Shown piece by piece: positions 16,875 through 24,644 of a stretch of 64,000 nucleotides of DNA. How positions within the stretch are numbered: position 1 is the first letter of the stretch; every line of letters starts with the position of its first letter. The notes under the pieces were generated by a model that saw only the letters and a program-made list of their open reading frames with translations, was not told the origin of the DNA and made no database searches. Both the position numbers and the translations under genes were made by a program. This stretch comes from Parvibaculum sp046297875 (lineage in GTDB: Bacteria; Pseudomonadota; Alphaproteobacteria; Parvibaculales; Parvibaculaceae), in assembly GCF_046297875.1 (NCBI RefSeq), contig NZ_JBKBHD010000001.1:1302001-1366000 (forward strand). The letters run 5' to 3'.

Positions 16875-17741
16875 CTAACCGAATATGTCGTCCGGTTTCG
16901 CGCCGGTACCAAAATCTATGTGCTTCATCTCCTCTAGAATTTCTTGAATCACATGATCAGGAAGCCGGGCGGTGTCTTTATTTGCCCGTTTCGCGACCTT
17001 CTCTTCCTCTTGTATTTCTTGGGGAGTTACGTCGATTTTGAAATGCTTCAACGCATCAGAGAGGCGCGAGTAGAGGAGGATCTTGCGTTTCTTGCTAACT
17101 CGATCACTGAATTCATGCTTCAAGTGATCGTTGATGTAGGCTTTCCCATCAAGCGTCAGTCCATAATCTGTGTCACGAGTAACGATCACCAACTCCGCTT
17201 TTCGCCTAACCGCACATTCAATCATCCATTCCCAATTTATAGCGTCTCCGATTGATGTATCGCCTTTCTTTCGGGGAGGGCAACCGATCAGAAATCGCCG
17301 AAATGCTTGGCGTCGTATGCTGCGTCGAACCGGGTTGTCCCGAGTGAGTACCAAATCGCTTTCCTGATGAAAAATGCGTTGGCAAGCTTGGTACACAGGA
17401 TCGTTGGCTGCAGGATTGTCCAACGCCTTTAGAAGCTTGCCTTTTAGCTTTCGTACTCTTGCGTCGGCTTCCTTTAGACTTTTTTGCAGAGCTTTAGCGT
17501 CTTGAGCATCGGAAAAAAGCCCGGGTCGTGACATCGATTGCGGCGACTTCAGTTCGTCCAGTCCCTCTTTGATTGCGAACTGCCGGTTCTTTTTAAACTC
17601 CATCTCAAGTTGATAGGTGACGATAATCTTGTTGGACACTGCTTCAAGGTGCTTGAGAAGGGCAAGGCCTGCTTCCGACCTCACGCGATAGAAGTCCAGC
17701 CATATGTTGGCGTCGACAAAAAGCAGCTTCTCAATAGCCAT
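16875..17741 (-). CDS. PIN-domain (DUF4935-like) protein, putative toxin nuclease
   Basis: A 288-residue protein. The N-terminus LLFVDANIWLDFYR places an acidic residue at Asp10; Glu46, Asp166 (in TSIGDAINWEW), Asp190 and Asp192 (in VTRDTDYG) complete a plausible metal-binding set, as in the PIN-like DUF4935 group. The C-terminal third is charged and lysine-rich. GC content is clearly below that of neighbours and codon use is more AT-ending, suggesting acquisition. It lies 4 bases downstream of a small HTH gene with which it is probably cotranscribed. A toxin-antitoxin function is inferred from layout, not shown by sequence. Confidence 0.75.
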   Translation of the reverse strand: MAIEKLLFVDANIWLDFYRVRSEAGLALLKHLEAVSNKIIVTYQLEMEFKKNRQFAIKEGLDELKSPQSMSRPGLFSDAQDAKALQKSLKEADARVRKLKGKLLKALDNPAANDPVYQACQRIFHQESDLVLTRDNPVRRSIRRQAFRRFLIGCPPRKKGDTSIGDAINWEWMIECAVRRKAELVIVTRDTDYGLTLDGKAYINDHLKHEFSDRVSKKRKILLYSRLSDALKHFKIDVTPQEIQEEEKVAKRANKDTARLPDHVIQEILEEMKHIDFGTGAKPDDIFG

Positions 17742-17745
17742 GTCG

Positions 17746-18036
17746 CTATCCTAAATCCAATTTCAGAAATTCTTTAGAGGAGACTCCTGTGAAGGATTGG
17801 CCCTTCAAGCTGTCCTCTTCATCTTCAGCCCGGTAGGCGAGTTTGGTTAGCATGTTGAGGCTGAAGGCCTTGATCTGCCCTCGGAGCATATTATTGAGGT
17901 GCGGCTGCGAAATGCCAAGCCGCTTCGAGCTCCCGGCCTTTGTCACCGCCCCGCCTGCGCAAATCATTTCGCAGGCATACTCAAGCGCAAAGTCCTGAGA
18001 ATGAAAGACGTGGATGACCCGCCTGAAGCGGGTCAT
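17746..18036 (-). CDS. Small HTH protein, putative antitoxin/regulator of the PIN gene
   Basis: A 96-residue protein with an apparent helix-turn-helix in the middle (AVTKAGSSKRLGISQPHLNNMLRGQIKAF). It precedes the PIN gene on the same strand with a 4-base gap and shares its lower GC content. The start codon at 18036 is inside a 9-bp perfect palindrome with a 5-base loop (18014-18022 with 18028-18036). No strong ribosome-binding site precedes it, so a later ATG is possible. A role as antitoxin or autoregulator is inferred from context. Confidence 0.6.
   Translation of the reverse strand: MTRFRRVIHVFHSQDFALEYACEMICAGGAVTKAGSSKRLGISQPHLNNMLRGQIKAFSLNMLTKLAYRAEDEEDSLKGQSFTGVSSKEFLKLDLG
18014..18036. 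promoter_or_regulatory. Palindrome over the HTH gene start
   Basis: A perfect 9-bp inverted repeat with a 5-base CTGAA spacer covers the start codon and first codons of the small HTH gene. It may be an operator bound by the HTH protein, or an RNA hairpin that limits translation. Neither can be decided from sequence alone. Confidence 0.4.
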
Positions 18037-18166
18037 GACGAGATTAGGTGGCGCGAGGGCGGGGGGAAAGCTGCATTTCCGTCACTTGCCCGCGCCTCCC
18101 CCATAAACCCCCCATTAATCCCGCCCGCGCGACAATTGCTCCCCGGAGGAGGTATCGGGCAGGGCA

Positions 18167-18727
18167 ATGGGTGCGATCGATCTCGACATTCCCGGAGAGG
18201 CGAAGGGGCAGCGGCAGCCGCCGTCTTCGGCCGTGCGCGCCGAGTTCTGGGGCGAGGCTGATGCCGTGCGCCGGCATCTCACCGCCGAGGCGCCGCTTGC
18301 CGTGCTCGATTATTGGGACAAGCTCCGGGGGGCGCGGCTCTTTCCGTCCCGCGCGCAGTTCGATCCGATGGCGGTGCGGAAATATCTTCCCAACATCTTC
18401 ATGATCGATGTGCTGCCGGACGGCGAATTTCGCTACCGCGTGGTCGGCACGGTGATCTCCGAATTCTTCGGCGCGGGCAATGCCGCCGGCAAGACGCCGC
18501 AGGAGGTTTTCGGCGAGGCGGCGGAAGTGGCCCTTGCGCCCATCCGCATCTGCGCGGGCGAGCGCGCGCCCTATATGCACAAGGCTTCTGCCGAGTGGCA
18601 TTATCAGGACCGCAACTATGTCTACTACGAAGTCGTCGTGCTGCCGCTCGGCGAGAGCGACGCGGCGGTCGACAAGGTTCTCTGCTGCGCGGCCTTTGTG
18701 GGCGAGGAAGAAGCCGCGCGCATCTGA
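18167..18727 (+). CDS. PAS_5-type domain protein (paralogue 1)
   Basis: A 186-residue protein of the PAS_5 family (PF07310-like), a PAS-fold family common in alphaproteobacteria with no known catalytic activity. The mark is KYLPNIFMIDVLPDGEFRYRVVGT at about residues 67-91, then YYEVVVLPLGE. There is no HTH or kinase domain, so it is a stand-alone ligand-sensing module. The next two genes carry the same domain. The N-terminal stretch before residue 25 is low complexity. Confidence 0.8.
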   Translation: MGAIDLDIPGEAKGQRQPPSSAVRAEFWGEADAVRRHLTAEAPLAVLDYWDKLRGARLFPSRAQFDPMAVRKYLPNIFMIDVLPDGEFRYRVVGTVISEFFGAGNAAGKTPQEVFGEAAEVALAPIRICAGERAPYMHKASAEWHYQDRNYVYYEVVVLPLGESDAAVDKVLCCAAFVGEEEAARI

Positions 18728-18843
18728 CGGTATCGCCTTACCGCTATGCTTACCAAATCCTTCCCGCTTCCAGGACTTCGATAAACCCACTCTTAAAATT
18801 CCACGGCCTAGCCTTGTCTCAAGTCGGCAAGGTGAGCAGAACG

Positions 18844-19404
18844 ATGGAGAATACCGAGACATCGGCACCAGAAAAGACGGCGGGCCCGCTTATGCCGCCC
18901 GAGTCGGCCACCTGCACGGAATTCTGGGGAGACGCGGCTGATATTCGCCCGCGGCTTCGGGCCCCCGGTCCGATTGCTGTCCTTGAATATTGGAACAAGC
19001 TTCGGGGCGGGCGCCGCTTTCCCTCACGCGCCGATTTTGATCCAATGTCGGTGCGTCAGCATCTTCCCAACATTTTCATGTTCGATGTGCTGCCCGGCGA
19101 TGAGTTCCGCTATCGCGTGGCTGGCACGAATGTGGCCGAGTTCCTCAATGCCGGCAATCCGGTCGGCAAGACGCCGGAAGAGATTTTCGGCGGCAGGGCG
19201 CAGCCCGTCGTGGCGCCGCTGCGGTTCATCTGCAGCACAGGGCAGGCCTATATGCGCACCGCGTCTGCAAGCTGGGCCTTTCATGACCGTAACTATGTCT
19301 ATTACGAAGTTGTGTCGCTTCCGCTTGGCGATGGCGACGAGGCGGTTGACAAGATCCTCGGCTGTGCGGAATTCGTGCGCGAGGAAGATGCCGCGCGGCG
19401 CTGA
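18844..19404 (+). CDS. PAS_5-type domain protein (paralogue 2)
   Basis: A 186-residue paralogue of the previous gene, similar from end to end (EFWG, LDYWDKLRG/LEYWNKLRG, FPSRA.FDPM, LPNIFM.DVLP, DRNYVYYEVV). The ATG at 18844 is chosen because the protein then has the same length as its paralogue. It is probably the product of a tandem duplication of a PAS_5 module. A function cannot be named. Confidence 0.8.
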   Translation: MENTETSAPEKTAGPLMPPESATCTEFWGDAADIRPRLRAPGPIAVLEYWNKLRGGRRFPSRADFDPMSVRQHLPNIFMFDVLPGDEFRYRVAGTNVAEFLNAGNPVGKTPEEIFGGRAQPVVAPLRFICSTGQAYMRTASASWAFHDRNYVYYEVVSLPLGDGDEAVDKILGCAEFVREEDAARR

Positions 19405-19413
19405 GCCCGTCTC

Positions 19414-19896
19414 TCACACCGGCAATTCGAAATCGAGCCCCATCAGCCCCATGTCGATCTCCGCGCCATGATTCGACAGCGGCAGCACGAGGGCGGTGAA
19501 GCCCACATAGTCCTTCTCCAGCCAGTAGAGTGTGCCGGTGAAGGCAAGCGGCGCCCGTGTATCGAGAAGCCGCGTCATCAGCATGACCGAACCCTCGATG
19601 GCAGGCGGCGAGAGCAGTTCGCGCATGCGCTTGCCCGTCCGCTCGCCGCCCATCACTTCCACCAGCCGCGTCCCGACAAGGCGGTAGCGCCAGTCGAGCG
19701 GGTGGCGCAGCACATCCACCAGCGCAATATGCGGAAGCAGGTTTCGCAGCGCCGCCGGGTCCACATCGGCGCGTCCGGGCAGCGCGCCCTCCTTCGCCTC
19801 CAGCGTCTGCCGCCACCAGGTGTTGAGCGCGGCGAGTTTCGGCGGCAAGTCCGCAAAATCCGTCAGCGGGTGGAACTGGGTCACATTGTTCAGCAT
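19414..19896 (-). CDS. PAS_5-type domain protein (paralogue 3, diverged)
   Basis: A 160-residue protein with the PAS_5 pattern RNLLPHIALVDVLRHPLDWRYRLVGT. It is more distant from the two plus-strand copies than they are from each other, and it is convergent with them, 9 bases apart. The core fold elements and the C-terminal FTALVLPLS stretch are present. A second gene, encoding a secreted protein, is immediately upstream on the minus strand. Confidence 0.75.
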   Translation of the reverse strand: MLNNVTQFHPLTDFADLPPKLAALNTWWRQTLEAKEGALPGRADVDPAALRNLLPHIALVDVLRHPLDWRYRLVGTRLVEVMGGERTGKRMRELLSPPAIEGSVMLMTRLLDTRAPLAFTGTLYWLEKDYVGFTALVLPLSNHGAEIDMGLMGLDFELPV

Positions 19897-20357
19897 GGGC
19901 GATAGCCGGCCGCGCCCAGGCAGCCCGATGCGTCGCCCCGCGCGCGCTGCGACCAGAGCGTCCAGAGATCCTGCAGCCGCTCTTCCATCGCACCGCCCCG
20001 GGCAATCACGTCGCGGGCGCGGGTGCGCTCCGGCGTCACGTTTCGATTCTTGGCTCCTCCCTTCGCACCGATGCGGTCGCGCTGTGCCGCATCGGTCATC
20101 ATCCGGCGGAGCGTTTCCAGCCGCGTCCCAAGATCGTCCCGCCGGGCGGCTGCCTCCGCATTGCTTTCCTCGCTATCGAGCGCGGTCTCAGCATCTTTCA
20201 TGGCCGCGCCCGTCTCCTCGATGAAGGCGAGCGCGGCCGCATGGTCTTCGGCGCTCATCGGGGCAGGCCGCGCCAGGGCGCCGTCCGCGGTGAGCCATGC
20301 GCCCGAGGCAAGAAGGATAAGGACAATGCAAATCGCCTTGCGAAGCCCGAAAAACAT
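19890..20357 (-). CDS. Secreted helical protein of unknown function
   Basis: A 155-residue protein. The N-terminus MFFGLRKAICIVLILLASGAWLTADGALA is a Sec-type signal peptide with likely cleavage after ALA. The rest is charged and helical, with a possible coiled coil in the AAARRDDLGTRLETLRRMM region. The start at 20357 is preceded by AAAGGCGGCGAT, a reasonable ribosome-binding site. It overlaps the start of the PAS_5 gene downstream by 7 bases (19890-19896), so the two are probably coupled. No domain is recognised. Confidence 0.65.
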   Translation of the reverse strand: MFFGLRKAICIVLILLASGAWLTADGALARPAPMSAEDHAAALAFIEETGAAMKDAETALDSEESNAEAAARRDDLGTRLETLRRMMTDAAQRDRIGAKGGAKNRNVTPERTRARDVIARGGAMEERLQDLWTLWSQRARGDASGCLGAAGYRPC

Positions 20358-20578
20358 ATCGCCGCCTTTCTGCTCCCCGATTTCGCCATACCTGGCCATG
20401 CCAGGATGCCGGGGACAAGCTTTCCGCGAGAAATGCTCGCTGTCGAGGCCTGCAGCCTGCTGTACGCACATGAACCGCATTCGGCCCGTATCTGAACCGG
20501 CTTTGACGCTTCCCCGCAAGGCCAAAATGCCTAGACTGCGGCCATTCAAATTCACTGGAACCTGAGGCGAGACCCGAT

Positions 20579-21025
20579 ATGCCCGACACGACCGCCCCCG
20601 AAAAACGCTTCGATGATGAGGCCGGCAAGGATGGCCTCGGCCAGTCCCTCGGTATCGTCCGTACACTGTATATGGATGCGGAGCAGGGCCGCGCCGCCAT
20701 AGAGGTCGAGGCCGAAATGCGCATGTGCCATTCGGGTGGCGTGGTGCAGGGCGGCTTCGTCACGGGCTGGATCGATGCCGCCATGGCGCGGGCTGCCATG
20801 TGCGTCACGAAATTCGAGCAGACGCCGATGTCGCTCGAAATAAAGGTCTCCTTCTTCGCGCCGGCAACGCCCGGCCGTCTCGTCGCCGAAGCCTGGATCG
20901 AGCGGCGCGGCCGCTCCACCATGTTCGTCGAGGGAAACCTGAAAAATGCCGAAGGCATCATCGTCGCCAAAGGTACATCCACGATCCGCATGATGCCGCT
21001 GATCGATATGAGCAGGAAGAAGTAG
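20579..21025 (+). CDS. PaaI-type hotdog thioesterase
   Basis: A 148-residue hotdog-fold protein of the PaaI/YigI thioesterase group, which hydrolyses acyl-CoA or aryl-CoA. The core HSGGVVQGGFVTGWIDAAMARAA carries the typical G-G-F-x-D pattern, and LEIKVSFFAPATPGRLVAEAW is the second half of the fold. It has no signal peptide. Length fits the family. It lies alone on the plus strand after a region of minus-strand genes; fatty-acid genes elsewhere in the window suggest a role in acyl-CoA turnover, but its substrate is unknown. Confidence 0.85.
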   Translation: MPDTTAPEKRFDDEAGKDGLGQSLGIVRTLYMDAEQGRAAIEVEAEMRMCHSGGVVQGGFVTGWIDAAMARAAMCVTKFEQTPMSLEIKVSFFAPATPGRLVAEAWIERRGRSTMFVEGNLKNAEGIIVAKGTSTIRMMPLIDMSRKK

Positions 21026-21287
21026 CTGCAGCGCCGGCATTTCAGCCTTCACTTTCACTCACACATTCTGTTGCATGAATACCACCATAGTGAAGGAAGG
21101 ATGCATCTCATCCTCCTCCTCATAATTTCCACGAGCGAAAAGTGCCCGTGACGCAACGCTTTCTGCGATTGTGACGATAATCCGGCAAGAAAACGGCGCC
21201 ACTTTTTCTTGCCACGGCGCAACAGCGGACCCATCTTCCCGGTTGAACTGCTGGGGGCTTCGTCAACTACGACAACGAGGCTACGAA

Positions 21288-21794
21288 ATGAAAAAGACGA
21301 CTCAAATTATATGCGCTGCCGGCCTTGCGATGGGGCTTGCAGGCTTTGCAACGGGCGCTTCGGCGCAGCAGGGCGATCTGCATCAGCGCGGCCTTTATGC
21401 CGGTGGCGGTCTCGGCTGGGGCTGGTCGGATCGCGACGACGACTGGAGCTGGCGTGGTCTTGCGGGCTGGCGCCTCAACGAATATCTGGCCGTGCAGGGC
21501 TTCTATGCGGATCTGCCGCCGATCTCGAACGGGCCTGTCAGCAAGAATCTCGAAACCTTCGGCGTCGAGGGCCTGGTCTCCTTTCCGCTGTCGCAGCATG
21601 TTGCGATCTACGGCAAGGCCGGTCTGCACAACTACAATGACTTCGGTTCGAGCCGCGATACGTCATGGCTCGGCGGTGCCGGCGCGGAGTTCGCTTTGGC
21701 GAGCAACTGGTCGGTCCGCACGGAATGGACGCATTACAACACCCGTACCGACAGCGTCGATGATATCGGCGTACAGCTGATCTACGGCTTCTGA
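21288..21794 (+). CDS. Outer-membrane beta-barrel protein (porin family)
   Basis: A 168-residue protein. MKKTTQIICAAGLAMGLAGFATGASA is a Sec signal peptide with cleavage after ASA. The mature part alternates aromatic and polar residues (GLYAGGGLGWGW, AVQGFYADL, AIYGKAGLHNY, VRTEWTHYN) and ends IYGF, with the terminal Phe typical of outer-membrane insertion. The pattern fits a small eight-stranded barrel like OmpA-N/OmpW. The start at 21288 avoids a long non-coding N-terminal extension. A terminator follows immediately. Confidence 0.85.
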   Translation: MKKTTQIICAAGLAMGLAGFATGASAQQGDLHQRGLYAGGGLGWGWSDRDDDWSWRGLAGWRLNEYLAVQGFYADLPPISNGPVSKNLETFGVEGLVSFPLSQHVAIYGKAGLHNYNDFGSSRDTSWLGGAGAEFALASNWSVRTEWTHYNTRTDSVDDIGVQLIYGF

Positions 21795-21819
21795 GGCTAC
21801 GCAGGTTTCAATGCATGAG

Positions 21820-21850
21820 CGGCCGCCCCTTCGCCGGGGCGGCCGTTTCA
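21820..21850 (+). terminator. Terminator of the barrel gene
   Basis: A perfect 10-bp GC-rich stem (21820-21829 with 21836-21845) with a 6-base loop is followed by TTTCATTT. It is 25 bases after the barrel gene stop. Confidence 0.8.
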
Positions 21851-21857
21851 TTTCCGG

Positions 21858-22667
21858 TCAGCTATTTGTATAGGCAGGCTTCCGCTTGCCGAGGAAGGCG
21901 GAAATTCCCTCTCGGAAGTCGTTTGTCTGTGCGCAGAGGATCTGGTTCCGGTCTTCCATCGCCACGGCCGCTTCCAGGCTTCCAGCATCGACCGACATGT
22001 TGAGGCATTCCTTCGTCAGCCGCAGGCCGAGCGGCGATGTGGTCAGCATCTCATCGATGTAAGGCGCAGCCGCGTCGTCGAGCTTTTCGTCCTCTACCAC
22101 TTCGGAGACGAGGCCGACGCGCTCGGCGCGTTCCGCATTGATGAATCGGCCGGTCATCATCAGTTCGCTTGCAACCGACACGCCGACGAGCCGAGGCAGG
22201 AAATAGCTTACGCCGATATCGCAGGCGGAAAGGCCGATGCGGATGAAGGCCGCATTCATGCGCGCGCTCGTCCCCGCGATGCGGATATCGGAAGCAAGCG
22301 CCAGTGCGAAGCCTCCGCCACAGGCTGGCCCGTGAATGAGCGAGATGATCGCCTGCGGGCAGCGGCGCATGCGCATCACGATTTCGCTGATGCGGCGCTG
22401 CGCGACGAGGCCCGATTGCGGGCTGCCGCTTGTCGCGTCGGCATCCGGCCGGTTCGATCGTTCCTTGAGGTCGAGCCCGGCGCAGAAGGCGCGGCCCGAG
22501 CCTTTCAGCACGACGATGCGAACCGAATGATCCGTGTAGAGCCTGCCGAAATAATCCTGAAGCTCGTCCACGAGTTCAGGGTTCATCGCATTCAGCGCGT
22601 CCGGGCGGTTCAGCGTCACCCAGTCGACGGCGCCTTCCTTCTTCACAATGAGTGTCTTGTAGCTCAT
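21858..22667 (-). CDS. Enoyl-CoA hydratase/isomerase
   Basis: A 269-residue crotonase-fold protein, adding water to or isomerising enoyl-CoA in beta-oxidation. The oxyanion-hole stretch GSGRAFCAGLDLKE and the second loop PAIISLIHGPACGGGFALALA-type region are seen, with VVEDEKLDD later. The start at 22667 (MSYKTLIV) is used because AGGGAGGGCTGCC precedes it; upstream codons are non-coding in character. The expected catalytic glutamates are not obvious at the usual place, so hydratase activity is likely but not certain. Neighbouring PilZ gene is on the same strand upstream. Confidence 0.85.
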   Translation of the reverse strand: MSYKTLIVKKEGAVDWVTLNRPDALNAMNPELVDELQDYFGRLYTDHSVRIVVLKGSGRAFCAGLDLKERSNRPDADATSGSPQSGLVAQRRISEIVMRMRRCPQAIISLIHGPACGGGFALALASDIRIAGTSARMNAAFIRIGLSACDIGVSYFLPRLVGVSVASELMMTGRFINAERAERVGLVSEVVEDEKLDDAAAPYIDEMLTTSPLGLRLTKECLNMSVDAGSLEAAVAMEDRNQILCAQTNDFREGISAFLGKRKPAYTNS

Positions 22668-22744
22668 GGCAGCCCTCCCTCTTTTGAATTTGTTTGGAGA
22701 GAGCCTAGCGCCTGGCGACAGGCGTGCAACTGACGCAACGGCGC

Positions 22745-23083
22745 TCAGCCGATATGCGCTTCCATTTCCTGCTGGATCGCCAGCGGCAGATCGAGCCATC
22801 TGAGCGCCACCGCGCCGCCTGGATCGAGCCGCATCACTTCCGCCGCAAAGCGCAGCCGGCGCCGGTCTCCCGCCCAGTAGAGATGTCCGCTCAGAATATT
22901 GCCGATGGCGATCGCCTCGGCGAAGCCCTCGATACAGGCGCCGCCGGCCGACCAGTCGTGCGCGCGATGCTCATAGCCGCCGATCTCGACCATGAGCGGC
23001 GGCGAGGACGCGCGTGCGGCATGGCGCTCTTCGGGCATGTCGTTCCCGCGCAGATTTTCCAGCAATCTCGAGATCAGGGACAT
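22745..23083 (-). CDS. PilZ-like domain protein
   Basis: A 112-residue protein from MSLISRLLEN. The PilZ c-di-GMP pattern is seen as an arginine pair in RHAAR near the start and DWSAGGACIEG ([D/N]xSxxG). That fits a stand-alone PilZ adaptor binding cyclic di-GMP. The start at 23083 has GGAGG close upstream, only 3 bases before the ATG; a longer version from 23122 lacks a ribosome-binding site. It lies upstream of the enoyl-CoA hydratase gene, with no evident functional link. Confidence 0.7.
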   Translation of the reverse strand: MSLISRLLENLRGNDMPEERHAARASSPPLMVEIGGYEHRAHDWSAGGACIEGFAEAIAIGNILSGHLYWAGDRRRLRFAAEVMRLDPGGAVALRWLDLPLAIQQEMEAHIG

Positions 23084-23264
23084 CGGCCTCCGGGGGTTTC
23101 CGGGCGCATCGGCTTTTGGCATCGGCAGCGGATTGTCGGCGCGACGGTGGCTGCCCGCAAGCAGTTATTCCGCTAGGTGTTAACGCATTCTTGCGACAGC
23201 GGATGACAGGGGGCCTTGCCTTGCGCTATAGCAGGCGGGTTTCGTCACATTGGCCGGAGCCATC

Positions 23265-23672
23265 ATGTCCCAGAAAGAAGCCAAGCCTGTCATGATCGAG
23301 GTCGGTCCGGGCGAGCTCATCGACAAGATTACCATTCTGAATATCAAGTCGGAGCGCATGTCGGATGCGGCGAAGCTCGCCAATGTGCGCCATGAACTTG
23401 CGGTGCTCGAAGCATCGCGCAAGGCCAATCTTCAGGACAGTGCCGAGCTTCGCCGTCTTGAGGGCGATCTCAAGGCCGTCAATGAGGCGCTCTGGGTGAT
23501 CGAGGACGATATCCGCCAATGCGAGGCCGACAAGGATTTCGGGCCGAAATTCATCGAGCTGGCGCGTTCGGTCTACAAGCAGAACGACAAGCGCGCGGCG
23601 ATCAAGAAGGAGATCAATCTCCTGACAGGCTCCGCTATCGTCGAAGAAAAGTCCTATACCGAATTCGAGTGA
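23265..23672 (+). CDS. DUF6165 family protein
   Basis: A 135-residue helical protein beginning MSQKEAKPVMIEVGPGELIDKITILNIK. Such proteins are small and acidic and are often found beside glycosyltransferase and lipopolysaccharide genes in alphaproteobacteria, but no function is known to me. The ATG at 23265 has GGAG 6 bases upstream; a TTG at 23250 is an alternative. The 3' end overlaps the glycosyltransferase gene by 19 bases in a convergent arrangement. Confidence 0.75.
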   Translation: MSQKEAKPVMIEVGPGELIDKITILNIKSERMSDAAKLANVRHELAVLEASRKANLQDSAELRRLEGDLKAVNEALWVIEDDIRQCEADKDFGPKFIELARSVYKQNDKRAAIKKEINLLTGSAIVEEKSYTEFE

Positions 23673-24622
23673 GTGCCGATCAGGCGCATTGCTTCATCGT
23701 AAACACGATCGACGGACAGGTGGGTCAGGTCCGGCACTTCGATTGCGCCGAAATGCGCGCGGATGATGCCGGTGCGCTCTGCCGGCATGTGCGTTCCGAA
23801 CAGGGCAAGCCCGGGTGTGCCGAGATGCGCGGCAAGGTGGCTAGGTCCCGTATCGTTGCCGATCACGAAGCGCGCGCGTTTCAGAATACCGGCAAGAGCG
23901 GTCCAGTTCGTCTTTTCGATGCAGATGCCGGGGATCGCTCTTGCGAGGTTCACCTCGTCCGGGCCCGGGGCCAGCACGATCTCGTGACCAGACGCGATCA
24001 GCTTTTCGGCAAGCGCCGCATAATGCGGCCAGCGCTTTTGCGGGTGGCGCAGCGAGCAGCCGGGAATCAGCACGATATAGGGCTTCGTCACGCCCGCCTG
24101 TTCGAGAAGCGTTGATACGTCGTCGGCCAGCCATGTTACATCCGGCGCCTGCGTATGGCGGAGGGTGAGCCCTGCATCGGCCAGCTGTCCGGCGAGCCTG
24201 TCGAGTGTGCGGATTTTTTTCGGGTTGTGGGCGCGGTGCGGGTGGCTGCAGCCCTTCGCCGTGCCCGACCATCGGCAATCCTTCAGCATCCAGCGAAAAT
24301 AGAACGAAGTGCGCGGCGAGTTCTGCAGGTCATAGACCATGTCGAACTTGGCATCGCGCAGGCGGCGCCGCAGCGCCAGCATCCGGTCAAGCCGCCAGCG
24401 CGGCGCGCGCTCGTCCACCAGCACCTCGTCGAGATGCGGGCAGCGCTCCAGCATCGCGCGATAGGGGCGCATGGTGAGAATGGCGATGAAGGCATCGGGG
24501 TGATTTTCGCGAATGTCATGCAGCGCGCCCTCCGCCTGAATCACGTCGCCAAAGGCGCCATGCTTGATGACGAGAATGCGCCTTGCATCGGCGGCGAAGG
24601 CGGCGCTTTCGGCTTTGGTCAT
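23654..24622 (-). CDS. Glycosyltransferase family 9 (heptosyltransferase-like)
   Basis: A 322-residue GT-B glycosyltransferase like the ADP-heptose:LPS heptosyltransferases. N-terminal ILVIKHGAFGDVIQAEGALHDIR is the family start and FVIGNDTGPSHLAAHLGTPGLALFGTHMP the conserved nucleotide-sugar site near the C-terminus. It probably transfers a sugar to a lipopolysaccharide or envelope glycan. The start at 24622 (MTKAESAAF) lies 22 bases after the upstream regulator gene; the longer start at 24658 overlaps that gene's end. It is likely an operon with the regulator, though this may be incidental. Confidence 0.85.
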   Translation of the reverse strand: MTKAESAAFAADARRILVIKHGAFGDVIQAEGALHDIRENHPDAFIAILTMRPYRAMLERCPHLDEVLVDERAPRWRLDRMLALRRRLRDAKFDMVYDLQNSPRTSFYFRWMLKDCRWSGTAKGCSHPHRAHNPKKIRTLDRLAGQLADAGLTLRHTQAPDVTWLADDVSTLLEQAGVTKPYIVLIPGCSLRHPQKRWPHYAALAEKLIASGHEIVLAPGPDEVNLARAIPGICIEKTNWTALAGILKRARFVIGNDTGPSHLAAHLGTPGLALFGTHMPAERTGIIRAHFGAIEVPDLTHLSVDRVYDEAMRLIGTHSNSV

Positions 24623-24644
24623 CGCGGCGCGCTTTCCGGTTTCA

